Assembly: GCA_013399855.1 (NCBI GenBank) | Contig: VXAY01002462.1 | Location: 286,522 to 350,521, forward strand | DNA: 64,000 bases | DNA from: Oxyruncus cristatus | Lineage: Eukaryota; Chordata; Aves; Passeriformes; Cotingidae | Reading direction: 5' to 3' | Shown: one piece after another, positions 24,336-35,925 of the stretch | Layout of the letters: every line of letters starts with the position of its first letter | Numbering within the stretch: the stretch's first letter is position 1 | The notes under the pieces: generated by a model | Told to the model about the DNA's origin: nothing | The model's database searches: none | Seen by the model: the letters and a program-made list of their open reading frames with translations, nothing else | Program-made: the position numbers and the translations under genes

Positions 24336-24819
24336 TGCCCTATATGAGACCCCACCTGGAGTGCTGCATCCAGCTCAGCACAAGAAAGACATGGACCTGT
24401 AAGAGCAGGTCCAGAGGAAGGCCACAGATATGATCAGAGGCTGGAGCACCTCACTGATGAGGAAATGCTGAGAGATTTGGCACTGTTCAGCCTGGAGAAG
24501 GCTCCAAGGACACCCTACTGCAGCCTCTCAGCACCCAAAAGGGGCATATAAGAATGATGCGGACAAACTTTTTAGCAAGAACTGTTGTGCTGGGACAAGG
24601 GGTAATGGTTTTTAAACTGGAAGAGAGTTGATTTAGATTGGGTATTAGGAAGAAATTCTTTATTGTCAGGGTGGTGAGGCACTGGAACAGGTGGCCAAGA
24701 GAAGGTGTTGATGTCACACCCCTGGAAGCCAGGCTGGATGGGGCTTGGTGGAACGTGCCCGTGGCAGAGGGGTTGGAACGAGATGATATTTAAGGTCCTT
24801 TCCAACCCCAGCCATTCCA
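24336..24819 (+). mobile_element. CR1 LINE fragment
   Basis: Hallmarks in order: TGAGACCCCACCTGGAGTGCTGCATCC without its middle, then TGTTCAGCCTGGAGAAGGC, TTAGATTGGGTATTAGGAAG, GGTGAGGCACTGGAACAGG and AAGGTCCTTTCCAACCCC. The final ATTCTATGA repeats are missing. The sequence encodes the very end of the reverse-transcriptase ORF and the 3'UTR, with several disruptions. Confidence 0.92.
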
Positions 24820-24879
24820 GGCATTGCTTTAAACAACCGCATCTTCCAACAACCACGATTAATAGTTTCAGCACTACAA

Positions 24880-25240
24880 ACAACAGACCCCCGAGCCCCC
24901 GGACACTCCACCGCAAAGAGGAGCCCCCAGCTCGGGCTCCCGGGGCGGCGGGAGCGGGAACGCGGCCCGTGGGTCCGTCCGGGAGCGGCGAGGGCCGGGG
25001 ACACAGCTCCATCTGGCGGCTGGAAACTGCGGAACGCCGCTTCTCCTTCGGGCGTACCCCCGCCAAAATCCACTGGGGACGCGGTCGTGCGGGAGCCCCA
25101 ACGCAGCCAGGCCGTGATGCTCTGTCCCCTTCATCGAGAACAATGAGCAGCAGCAGAGCCCAAGGTAAGCACAGGCTCGTCGTGCTGCCCCTCGGGCTGG
25201 TTATAGCGAGTAACCCGGAGCACCTGAGAGGGGAGAGCAG
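24880..25240. promoter_or_regulatory. Isolated CpG island between APCDD1 and VAPA
   Basis: A GC-rich block with roughly 27 CpGs in 300 bp, against the near absence of CpG around it. It is unique sequence between two CR1 fragments. On the + strand an ATG at 25143 opens MSSSRAQ and is followed by CAAG/GTAAGC at about 25161-25170, a consensus 5' splice site, so it could be a first exon. Long frames on both strands are the usual by-product of high GC. No protein is recognised. It could also be an unmethylated enhancer or an old GC-rich insertion. Confidence 0.55.
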
Positions 25241-25321
25241 GAACTGCGGAGCAAGGTGAGAGGGTGCCACCCCCACCTCTCAGGAAAGGATCATCAGAGA
25301 CTGCGTAACTGTAAAAGAGAA

Positions 25322-25770
25322 ACATGGAGCTCCTGGAGTGGGTCCAGTGGAGGGCTACAAAAGGACTGGATCAAGGGACTGGAGCACCTCTCTTATGAGG
25401 AAAGACTGAGGGAGCTGGGACTGTTCAGCCTCATGAAGAGATGATTGAGGAGGGCATCTCATCAGTGTCTAAAGAGGGAGTGCCAAGAGGATGGAGCCAG
25501 GCTCTTCTCGGGGACTCCAAGCAGTAGAACAAGAGGCAACGGGCAGAAACTGATGCAGAGGAAGTTCCACCTGGACACGAGGAAGAACTTCTTTGCTGTG
25601 TGACTGAGCACTGGAAGAGATTGGCCAGAGAGGTTCTGGAGTCTCCCTCACTGGAGATATTCAAGAAGTGTCTGGACACAGTCCTGTGCCATGTGCTCTG
25701 GGATGATCCTGCTTGAGCAGGATTGGACCAGTGTGGTCCCTTTCAACCTGAACCATTCTATGATTCTGTA
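25322..25770 (+). mobile_element. CR1 LINE, 3' fragment
   Basis: Carries GGGTCCAGTGGAGGGCTAC, GGACTGGAGCACCTCTCTTA, TGAGGAAAGACTGAGGGAGC, GAAGAACTTCTTTGCTGTG, and the end AACCATTCTATGATTCTGTAA. Same orientation as the fragment at 24.3 kb, but it retains the 3' end, so it is a separate insertion. Confidence 0.93.
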
Positions 25771-28700
25771 ATTGGGCAAATTAACTAATTAATTGGGCAA
25801 GAAAATGTGTATGAGTAATGAAGCCAGTTTCTCTACGGAGGCCATGGGTTTAGCATACAGAAAATAAAACATTCATCTCTTAAAGACACTTTACAAATCT
25901 TCCCTGAGGGTAAGACTATCACTACAGTTTCATTCCGCATGGTGCTCTCTCCTTACCAGAGGGGCGCACCATCCATGGGAGTAGTAGTGATGAAAGAAAT
26001 CACATGAATTACACTCAGAAAAAATGAAGTTACCCTTGTGAGAGCTAGGAAATGCCAAAATGAAGTTTCACCCCCCAGCCTCAACTGAAGCGCCTCCTGC
26101 ATGCCCAGTGCCATCCAATAAGGGCAAAACACAGTATGCACTAAAGGAATCCCTTCTCTGCACTCTGTAAAGGATACAGGGGACATGGTTGCATGTTCTA
26201 AGTTGTAGCAACCATTGCTGTCTTTTCCATGGAAGGAGAATACTGTTACTAAACTGTAAACCTTGCATTTCCCGTTGATCCATATTCCACGTGTGTCCAA
26301 GAATGTATATATAGGTGTAATGATGTATGTAATGATATATACATATAGCTCATATAAGTACTTCATCCAGGGAATTACCAAAATTTTTAATGAGTATCAC
26401 ACACTAAAACTAGTAGCAACATAAACTCTCAAATACACTAAATATGCACTGAATTTTGACAGATACACTATCATTTTAGAATATATTTTAAATATATTTT
26501 AAAATTTTACATTATTATTGTTGTTTCACCCAGTTATATGAGGAAGTGCTTTAGTTTCCATGATTCTAACCACAACTAAGAGATATCTATCCATATTTAG
26601 TAACATGGAATGGACCATATAGGACTTAGAGACTGGGAAGAATCTCTTATAAAAGTAGCTTAAAAATCTAGATTCAAATTTCTTAAATCTAAAATTGCTT
26701 TTACACTGACAGCAGAGCTCTTTAGACTTCACAAAAGCAATAACAATTGTTTCTGGATGTTGGAAGTTCACCTTGTGTCAGCATCCTCCTGCCTAAGCCC
26801 CCTGTTTCTCTTTGAAGGTCTCAACACTTGCAGAGGCTCAGAGTTCATTTCAGATGGGTTTTGCACAGGATGGCTCCCATTTGGCAAGAAGGAAGGAAGT
26901 GTTTCTGTACTCAGTCACCTTCAAAATTAGCAATTTTAAAGTAAGTCAAAAATCAAATGAAGAAAACAGGTAAGAGGTAACTGAAGCAATTACAAACACA
27001 TGACACTGTGTGAAGTCCCACAGTAGCCCAGCCTGCTGTAACCACCACCAGCTCACGTACTGGCACACAGGCACCCAAGAAAGATTTGTGTTCACAAATC
27101 AGATGTAAATATGGACATACACAGACACACAAAATGGTTTTGCATAACGCCACTATCACACCTGCCCACAGGGCAGTCAATGTTTGTGTGACTCACCCAA
27201 TGAGCCGTGCTACGTGCCGGAGGGCTCTGGTCATGTGCTGCTCTTCTCTGCTGCTCCCTCAGAGCAGAACCAAGGAAAGCAGGAGGTCCCTTCCACATAC
27301 CACTGGTTACCTTGCTGAAAATGTTCATGTTTACTTTTGATTGGCTGCTTCGTTTCTAAACCTCTAGTTCCACAAATGCCATTTCTACACACCACTAGAA
27401 GTGGACTTAGAAATCCACAATTCACCTTTTACACAAACAAACAAAAAAAAAAGAAATAAAAGCACCGGTTTACAAGAAATTTTGAGCTCAGTTATGGCTA
27501 CTCTGAACATCAAACTCGTCCCACCTGTTTGCAGTCATTGAATGAGTGTTTCTGAAGCACCTGAACAGAGCAGATCGGAGAAGTGGGGATGCATACATGC
27601 AGAGTTATACGTTCTACCAATATTTAGCATTTTTCACTTGTTACTTAGCAGTTTTCTTTCATCACCCCTTCCCCCCACACCTCCACATGCCCTCCACGAG
27701 CTTACGCTGCTGATAACCTGCTCCCTGGTAACCCGCTCATCTCTCACCCACGTTGCTGACAAGTGCTGGGCTCCCACCGGCAGCTGTCGGGCTGTTTCAT
27801 CTCTGCCCATGCTGGCAGCTTGGCATGGATGCCAGCACTAACTGGTCCAACAGTGGCAAGCAGGACACACATCTTTCCAGTTCAGCATGCAGGCTTGCCC
27901 AGGATGGGAGCCTCAATTTCAGCGTCTTTCGTCTGAGCTCTAATTTCCCTTTAATTGGAGGTAATTGGTATCTGTGAAACACACACCTCTCTATCAAATG
28001 TGGCTTGAATTAGATTTCAAATCCACGCAGGGAGCAGCAGCACAAAGATGCTGCAATCACATAAACCTTGTGTCATTAAGTTTTGTCTCTTTTTAGTCAA
28101 GTTTTTCCACAAATACACTGACCTTCCTTTACCATGGTAACCTGTTTCCTGTGGAGGCAGGATGAAGAGATTATTTCACCTAATCAGGAAAGCAATCTGT
28201 TCTGATTTTCTTGGAGCTGGGATGTGAAATGAGAGGCCCAAAGGCTAAAGTATTTCCAGGTATTACACAAGAAAGTGCAGTCCAAAAGCACTGCCACGAA
28301 GCTGAAGGCTGCACAGGAAATCTGGGATTAGACAATCCTGGGCATGAATACAATAAAAATCCTTCTCCTGGCATTCTGTTTACAAGGTTGACCACCATCT
28401 TTGAGGCTTTACACCCTAAAACTGGAGAAAAATTCCCATTCTTGGACAAGGCAGAGCAGTTTCCAGCACAGGTCTGGAAAAAAGGCAGTATATACACCCC
28501 TTTCTAACAGACTTTTCTATAGTCCTGGGACTATAAAGTCATCACAAAGACACTTCTGAAGCAGTCCATCTTACCCTTCTCATGGCCATCTCTTCCTACC
28601 ACATTTCCATTTTCTTCACTAGACACCAGCCACTGAGGTGTGGACAGGTATTTTGTATTTATGACTTCAGCATTTTAAACTAGATGGAGTTGATTAAGGC

Positions 28701-29258
28701 AATCAGGGAAAAATAATCACCGTACAAGCTCCCACCTTCTAAAAATCACTCACTTCATCATCAAAGCTGCACCTTCTAATACCTCCGATTACAGCTCCAG
28801 AGGGCCCTCTAGTTGACCCAGGGTTCAAGTTTTCTTTTCTGCAGGTTTTCTTCCTAAGCCTTTCTAAAACATGGCTATAAACTACGTAACAATTTAAAGC
28901 AATGCCTCTCGACTGTTAAGAAAAAGAGCCCCATCTTTATAATTAAGATTCTCATTACTAATATTCCTCAGAACAGCCCTCACACCAGTGCAGAAGTCTA
29001 ATGCAGTGTGAAAAGCAGTAATAACAGCATTTACTAATTTTGAGTGAAAAACACAGCACTGGATTTAACCTCTGAGTCAGTCTACTATTGCTGGAGCACC
29101 TTTGCTTGAAGGAGTCAAACATGTTTGGGTTTTTTTAAAAAAAAAGAAGCGCTTTGGCTCTTCTGAAGTAGTCAGGGAGTAGCTGTCTATATCATCTGTA
29201 CCTGGGCTATCAAAGCAGCAACGGAACAGTATTTTTCCACTTCCACGGGTAGAGCAAT
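25771..29258. other. Intergenic stretch without recognised genes
   Basis: Mostly AT-rich unique sequence. I see no interspersed repeat, CpG island or recognisable exon. Short frames on both strands have no splice or protein support. Confidence 0.65.
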
Positions 29259-30360
29259 TGTGGTGGGTTGACCCTCGATAGATACCAGATGCCCACCAAA
29301 GCTTCTCCATCATTCCCCTTGGAGAGAAAATACAATGAAAGGCTCATGGATTGCGATAAAGACAGAGAGAGATTGCTCAGCAATTACTATCACGGGCAAA
29401 ACAGACTCTACGTGGGGAAATGAATTTATTGCCAATCAAATCAGAATAGAATAATGAAAAGTAAAACCAAATTCTGAAACACCTTCCCCCTAAGCCCCCC
29501 AAACAACCTCCATCTTCTTCTCAGACTTAATTCTATTCCCAATTTCCTCTCCCTCCAAACAGTGCAGGGAGATGGAGAATGGGAGTTGCAATCAGTTCAT
29601 CACATATTGTCTCTGCTACTCCTTCCTTCTCAGGGGAAGGACTCCTCACACTCTTCCCCTGCTCCAGCATGGGGTCTCTCCCATGGGAGACAGTCCTTCA
29701 CAAACTTCTTCAGTGTAAGTCCTTCCCACGGGAATTCTTCATGAACTGCTCCAGCATGGGTCCCTTCCATAGGGTGCAGTCCTTCAGGAACAGACTACTC
29801 CAGCATGGATTCCCCACAGGGTCACAAGTCCTGTCAGAAAACCTTCTCCAGCATCAGCTCCTCTCCATGGGTCCACAGGTCCTGCCAGAAGCCTGCTCCA
29901 GCACAGGTTTCCCACTGGGTCACAGCCTCCTCCAGGCATCCACCTGCTCCAGTTTGGGGTCCTCCACAGGCTGCAGGTGGATCTCTGCTGCTCCATGGAC
30001 CTCCATGGGCTGCAGGGGCACAGCTGCCTCATCATGGCCTTCTGCGTGGGCTGCAGGGGAATTCCTGCTCCAGTGCCTGAAGCACCTCCTCCCCCTCCTT
30101 CTTCACTGACCCTGGTGCCTGCAGAGTTGTTACTCTCACATATTCTCACTCTCCAGCTGCAATTTGCTCTTCTGCAGTAGCTTTTTCCCCTTCTTAACCA
30201 TGTTATCCCAGAGGTGTGCTGATAGGCTCAGCCTTGGGTCTGTCTTGGAACTGGCTGGCATTGGTGGTGTTGGACACAGGGGAGGCTTTTGGCAGCTTCT
30301 CAGAGAAGCCACCCCTGTAGCCCCCCCACTACCAAAACCTTGCCACAGAAACCCAATACA
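29259..30360 (+). mobile_element. Solo LTR of an avian endogenous retrovirus
   Basis: The unit starts TGTGGTGGGTTGACCCTCG and ends AACCCAATACA, so it has TG...CA ends. I know this sequence type as a common avian ERV LTR. The flanking 5-mers are GCAAT and GTAAT, a 5-bp target duplication with one mismatch. No internal viral genes flank it, so it is a solo LTR of about 1.1 kb left by LTR-LTR recombination. Its middle (about 29660-30090) is made of degenerate units around TGCTCCAGCATGGG and CCATGGG. Open frames of 91-176 codons inside are by-products of these repeats. Confidence 0.85.
29660..30090 (+). repeat. Degenerate tandem units inside the LTR
   Basis: Variants of CTGCTCCAGCATGGG..CCATGGG..CAGTCCTTC recur at irregular spacing of roughly 50-65 bp. 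They belong to the LTR and lie between its 5' third and the TGCAATTTGCTCTTCTGCAG block. Confidence 0.7.
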
Positions 30361-32552
30361 GTAATATATCCCCACTAGCAAAGTACCTGTACAGATTTAG
30401 GACTGTTTGCTTTCTTTTACAGTAAACAGCACTGGCTCCACAGATTTTTTTTGGAACAGACACTCACTTCCAGGACTATATAAGCAACACACCCAAATGT
30501 TTAGCATATTTTTTCCCCCCACCCCCTTTACTCTCTTAGGCCAAGGTCAGGCATTATAATCCCAGTGAGCACATTCCACTGTTTAATACCTGACAGCCAC
30601 ATTTTCCATCTGCTCAACACTCAGCTTCAGAGACAGACAAGGCAACAGCTAAGCCTTTAGGAAGGTGCTTTAAAAGACTATGAAAGATTTCTAAGTAACA
30701 TTAAGTAGCATTTTTGAAAATTAAAAAAAAAAAAAAAACAACCTTGGACAAGGCCCAAGGAAGGCTTGAGGAGAAACAGGACAGTGTGTGTTATACAAGA
30801 GGGGTTGTGCTTAAACTACCGCTTCCCAATAATTTGCCTCAACACTTGTACCTCAATCTCCTCATCTCTAAAGCCAGGATAACCCATCCTTGACAAGGCA
30901 GACTGAGACACTCACAAGGATTGCTATTTAACTACTGCCCATTCTCAGAACAGCCTAGACACTGATTCCTAGTGATAATCTCTCTGAACTCACCTATGCA
31001 CGTGAACCTGCACCAGCATTAGTAAAAACTTTCAATAATATCCTGAAATAATTATTCCCAGACTAGGGTAGTTGGTTGGTTGGCTGGGTTTTTTTCTTAG
31101 ATTTAAAAGGTAAAAACTATTTCAGCCACCTTTCTATTAGTTTCATTTATTTCTCATGTTTGAGTTCAGACTACTTAGCTGTAATTATAGCTGTCTGTCT
31201 CACACCGCTATGCCTGGTTACCGTAACACCCTTTAAATCTTTTCTAAAGAAGAGAGAGAAGATCAGCATTCCACTCCTGCCAGCAACAGAGCAGCTATGG
31301 TATAAACAGGGATTCAATACCCTGCTGGCAGTGTTGTGAACATTACATAAACTGGTACCAAGTTTTAAATAAAACGGCACTGTAATGTGGTGAGAGATGT
31401 TTATACCACTTATAGTTAAAACAGAATTTGTAGGGGATGAAACAATAACTTCATCCAAAGCAGTTTCCAGACCCAGTTCACCACACACACATAAACCCTT
31501 GTCCTAGCAGAGATACAGGCACTGACCTTACCACCACCTGGCAGTAAGGACAAAGCCAGATAAAAGATATGAATCGTTTCGCCTTTGCGCGAGACCTCAT
31601 TTCGACACAGCCCTTAAGTCACATGAAGGGCAACTCAACAGAGGTGAGGACACCATCGCTACCCTCTGCTTATGCAGCCCTGTCAGAATCAGCAATTCTT
31701 CTTGAACATACACAACATACATTCAAACAGAAAAACACAACAGACCAAACTCAATCATACACTTGGTTTCACAGGGACATTACACACAAGTTTAAGACAT
31801 TCAGACAGGAAACAACCTATCTCATTTTACCGTCATTAGTTTGTCCTTCTCACAGGATCTCAAACCCTTGTGAAAACTGACTCCTGCATTTAGCTCCCTC
31901 TCTTGGTCCAACATTCCAATGTGCCACCACTAAAGCTGCCACAGCAGCTCAGGATCAGCAAAGACAGACAGCCTTGCTGGCAGCAGTGGTGACTGCTACA
32001 CACGGATGGGCCTTCCAGGACAACCCCCACAAAGCCATTCCACCAGAACCAGAATAAAAGGCAAAGTACTGAGCTATTACATTCACAGCAGTGTGGCTAA
32101 AAAGACAAGTTATACAGAATTTCAATCCTGCCCGTAAACATGGAGAGCAGAGCATTTCAGTATTGCTAAGTATTTATTAGGGTTGCTTCGTAACTGTGTA
32201 GCTCCCATCTTTTGCCCGACTGAAGGAAGTGTTTGCTCTGCCAAGTCAGATTATACATAAATATCTAGTGACTCCAAACAGGCAAAATAAAACTCTTTGT
32301 CAAGGTGATTCTCATAAGTCTGACAGACCCATCAGCATCCTCAGTGTTGCCTGGATCCAGGCACCTGCTCTTCACTTCAACATTGAATCTTCATCCAAGG
32401 TAGCTTCATGCCATTTCCCAGCAGCACCCCAGAGCAGAGCAGTTACACTGCCCATGAGGTGGACTAGGTACACCTATTCCCTATCAGCAGTCCACAGAAT
32501 GCAGTCAGGGAGAAGTTCCAAAATAAAAAGGACACTACTACATTTTTCATAG
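30361..32552. other. Intergenic stretch between the LTR and the VAPA 3' region
   Basis: No recognised gene or repeat element apart from an A-rich tract near 30.72 kb and a short (GGTT)n near 31.07 kb. It may include distal VAPA 3'UTR if a more distant polyadenylation site is used. Confidence 0.55.
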
Positions 32553-32558
32553 TTTATT
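32553..32558 (-). terminator. VAPA: Candidate distal VAPA polyadenylation signal
   Basis: TTTATT on the + strand reads AATAAA on the VAPA strand, followed by U-rich and GU-bearing sequence. It would give a 3'UTR of about 3.2 kb, in keeping with the long 3'UTRs known for mammalian VAPA. Other AATAAA copies lie nearer. Confidence 0.35.
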
Positions 32559-32851
32559 AACACTACAACTTTTAATAACTTTGAAGAAGGCCTGAAAGAT
32601 AAGTTTTGCTTATTGACTTTGTCTTTTCCCCTTTGGCAAAATGTCACCTTTCAACTCCTCCCTCCACCCTCCCTTGTCCCAGGAGGATAATGAAGTTCCA
32701 CGCTAGGGTTTGGTTGTTTCTTGTAAGTGAATTGGCTTCAAACATAGCAGCAGAAACATGCAAGCCTGGGCAACAGTGTTTGTCAACAGCTTTCAGAGAA
32801 TGAGTAGAAAAGCACAAATAACTTGTGCATTGATACTTTCTTAAATGAACT

Positions 32852-32881
32852 TTATATATATTTTTATATATATATATATAT
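32852..32881. repeat. (TA)n microsatellite
   Basis: About 30 bp of TA repeats interrupted by one short T run. It would lie inside the VAPA 3'UTR if the distal signal is used. Confidence 0.9.
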
Positions 32882-35391
32882 TCTTTTTCAAGTGGGTTGA
32901 ATTTGGTGCCCAGAACTACTACAGAAGCTGTATCTTCTAGTGAACTAGGCTTGTTTTTCCCCCCTGAACCAGACTACTCTTTTTTTAAAGTGCTATATTC
33001 ATAAAAACTTTAAATACTACTTTGATACTGTATATTTGTTCTATCTTGCCCTTTTGAGAAACGTGTATTTAACAGAAGTTACACATTCACCCTCACATGA
33101 CTTTATGGGCATCACGGTCTGCTCACTTCACTAGGAGCAGTGGAGAGACTGTATTTCCCTGTGCTTACATACACAAGTAAGCAGGCAGACAAAGCAAGAA
33201 GTTCTAATCATTTCAGGAACAAAGACAAACAATTTAATCCATATTACATAATTCACTGAATACAGTTGATCTCATCCAAAGTGACTCCTGAGAGCAAAAT
33301 AGTTTTAGCATTACATTTTATATACAGCTATGAAGGGATTACGGGAAACCAAGACAGTCTCCTTATACCATTACTGAGTACACTGGTTATGAGACCGCTG
33401 TACACTTTCACTTTGAAGACATTACTTAAACCATCACCAAGATTTACCACCAACTCTATCGTTATTTATGGAAATAGTTACTTCATTCTGACTTTATCGT
33501 TATTTTTACCTTGTTTCTGCTGCCAGATACCAAAACCTGAGTCAGTTGCACTGAGCAATGACTTCTTTTTTCTGCTTTAAAGTCCTCTAAGTGCTAGCAC
33601 CCCTGAAAACCTCCACACAACATGCTGTAAACATTTTAAGATCTTCCAGAGGGTTTTGTTTGATTTTTCTCCCTTCGACGCAGGAATGACTGCTCTGTCT
33701 GAAGCAAACTACATCCTGCGCAATATTGCTTTCATTATTTTCCACGTAATCAGTTTGGAACAGGCTATGAAAGTTTGATGTGGCAATGTTTTGTTGGGGG
33801 GGGAAAATCAGGAGAAATACACCATTCTGAACCAGCGGAACCAAAATAATCAAGACCTTAACATAGTTTTTTCCAGTCACTGGGGTGGAAGGAGACTTGA
33901 ATGCAGACACTGGAACAAGTAATTGGAAACATCAGTGCTTGCATGCTTAAGTGAAAAGATAAGCAGTATTTGCATTTTCTCCATCATCTTCCTTGTACAT
34001 GTGCAAAATTTTATAAAAAATTTATCACAGAGAGCAATGACAGAACATGATGTAATTATTGTTTTCTTTTTTTTTAAAAAAAAAAAGCACTAAAAATCAA
34101 AGGCAACCAAGATAACGTACATCATTTCCAGAACATTTTTCTCAGCTACATAAGGTGTGCATATACCAAGGTCTAACACACTTAGCTGCACCACATCAAG
34201 TCAAGCAGTCCAAGAGCATACACAATTTTGCTTACAGGAGTATATCCCTTCCACAGTTTTTCAAGTTTACATGTAATTCCCTGTACTGGATTATGCTTAC
34301 TTAGAAGTACAGATAATATTTTGTTTCAGTACTACTGTTTGTTTTTATGACATATTCAGAGATGAGGCAAGACATAAGACTAAGTGCAGGGAAGCATTTC
34401 AGACCCCAAAAATGCATTCTTTAAAACTTAGCTATACACAGTTATCATAGGTAGGTCTGCCAAGAGTTGCATAAAAATGATTTTTATTTCTCAAAGGTGA
34501 GCAACTGAGGCTCACTCAGCAAATATCAACTCTTCTGCATCATGGAATTCACTATGGGTGTCTGAATGATTCAACTCACATTTCTGAATATCTGCTCAAA
34601 CAGAATTACAAACCCGGTAAGATAGTATATGCGAATTAAGTACCCTTAAGAAATCAAAGAATAATACTGACAAGACACCCAGAAGATCCAAAGATGGAAC
34701 AGAAGGTTGATTATTACACTCCTGCACAATCCAAGCAAATTGTTAATATACTGAAAGCATTCATGTCTGGTATTTGTACCTGCTGGATATCCAAATTATT
34801 CTGTCCCAAAACAAGTTTGACAACCATCCTCTCTGTAGCTGAAAGCAGCCAGAAAACAGCCTAAACAAATGGAATGGAAACCTTTTTTTCTCTTTCCCAA
34901 GCTTCAAGTACAACAGTCTAAGCCAGAGACTCAAGCAAATAAACTTCAAAATAGCCATTTGTTACAAGTAGCAAATTACCATGAACAATGAACTTGTTAG
35001 GAATCCCTTCTAAAAGTACGACACACACAAACAGGCTACCCAGCAGAAAAATCTGTTAACAATTTTATTTCTTTTGTCATGTTAAATATTATGGGACAGG
35101 ATTGTAAGGATGAAGAACTCTCAACAATGCCTCACAAGGAATAAGAAAGAAATTCTGCCATGATATTAGCAAAGTAAGGTAAGGAGAAAATTTACACAGT
35201 AAGAGGCACCATTTCCCCCAGAATACCTCTTGTATTCATATTCCTGAATGAGTGGGATTAGCAATCTAATAAATCATTTGTCAAGAGGTAACAGCAACAG
35301 ATAAAATTTTAAAGGATTATTAAAATAACATTTACAAGACTCTGAACAATTTCTGAATTCTTATTAAAACCACAGAAAGAAAGAACAATTC

Positions 35392-35397
35392 TTTATT
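35392..35397 (-). terminator. VAPA: Candidate proximal VAPA polyadenylation signal
   Basis: AATAAA on the - strand within CATAAATAAAGAATTG, followed by TTCTTTCTTTCTGTGG, a U/GU-rich downstream element. It would give a 3'UTR of about 0.4 kb. Confidence 0.45.
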
Positions 35398-35624
35398 TAT
35401 GAATTTTCATAAAGGACTGACTGTGCAACTGATACCTGCTATTGATGACTTAATGTACAATTTTGTCCAGCAGCTGAACAGTTTGTCTTTTCAGATTGTG
35501 TTTTCTAACCGTGCGAGATCATTAAAGGCAAAGCCTGTCATGAAGCTGTACACAAAAAGGGCCGCTTGGGCCGTACTACCCATGATGTGGTAGGTAAACA
35601 AACCTTTTTCTGGCCAAGAGAAAA

Positions 35625-35735
35625 CAAAACAAAAAAAAACCAAAACAAAACAAAAGGGAAAAAAAACCAAAACAAAACAAAAGGGAAAAAAAAACCAAAA
35701 CAAAACAAAACAAAAAAAAACAAACAAGGAAGCTG
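35625..35735. repeat. A-rich tandem repeat with about 27-bp units, just after the VAPA stop
   Basis: Three near-identical units of CCAAAACAAAACAAAAGGG plus eight or nine A start at 35640, 35667 and 35695; the third lacks the GGG. Read on the VAPA strand, the 3'UTR carries a long U-rich series of UUUUG units from about 32 nt after the stop codon. Low-complexity F-rich or K-rich readings are artefacts. Confidence 0.92.
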
Positions 35736-35766
35736 CAGTTTTGCATGCTTCTCTCACCCATTCTTT

Positions 35767-35925
35767 CTACAAGATGAACTTCCCTAGAAAGAATCCAATG
35801 AAAATGGCTGCAATTACAACAAGAAGTGAAGGAAGAGAATTAGAGCCATTATCTCTGAGGGCCAAAGCTGTGGGTGATCCAGATTTATCCGAGTGCGCTA
35901 CCTTTCTGAGCCTCAAGCCTTCATC
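35767..35925 (-). CDS. VAPA: VAPA exon 6 (membrane anchor and stop)
   Basis: Begins with GAT after CTCCCTCAG and ends at TAG (35769-35767). It encodes [17 protein letters not shown], a short polar stretch, and the tail anchor [20 protein letters not shown] with two residues after it. The frame extends upstream to an ATG only by reading through the intron. Confidence 0.97.
   Translation of the reverse strand, partial: DEGLRLRKVAHSDKSGSPTALALRDNGSNSLPSLLVVIAAIFIGFFLGKFIL

Larger units (their letters stand above)
32559..35766 (-). other. VAPA: Probable VAPA 3'UTR (long form)
   Basis: Sequence downstream of the VAPA stop on the - strand. It is AT-rich, free of CR1 or LTR insertions, and carries several AATAAA signals (35392-35397, 35064-35069, 34483-34488, 32553-32558). 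The absence of interspersed repeats over 3 kb is compatible with transcribed 3'UTR. Frames inside it are not convincing. Confidence 0.45.

Noticed and set aside
24572..25276. A 234-codon open frame on the - strand across the CpG island
   Set aside because: It spans a CR1 fragment and a GC-rich block where stop codons are rare; the protein is low-complexity Pro/Arg/Ser with no recognisable domain.
29579..30149. Frames of 121-176 codons inside the LTR on both strands
   Set aside because: They follow the degenerate tandem units of the LTR and resemble no viral or host protein.
35491..35787. F-rich and K-rich frames over the A-rich repeat after VAPA
   Set aside because: They are translations of a simple tandem repeat; an apparent membrane protein on the - strand is an artefact.
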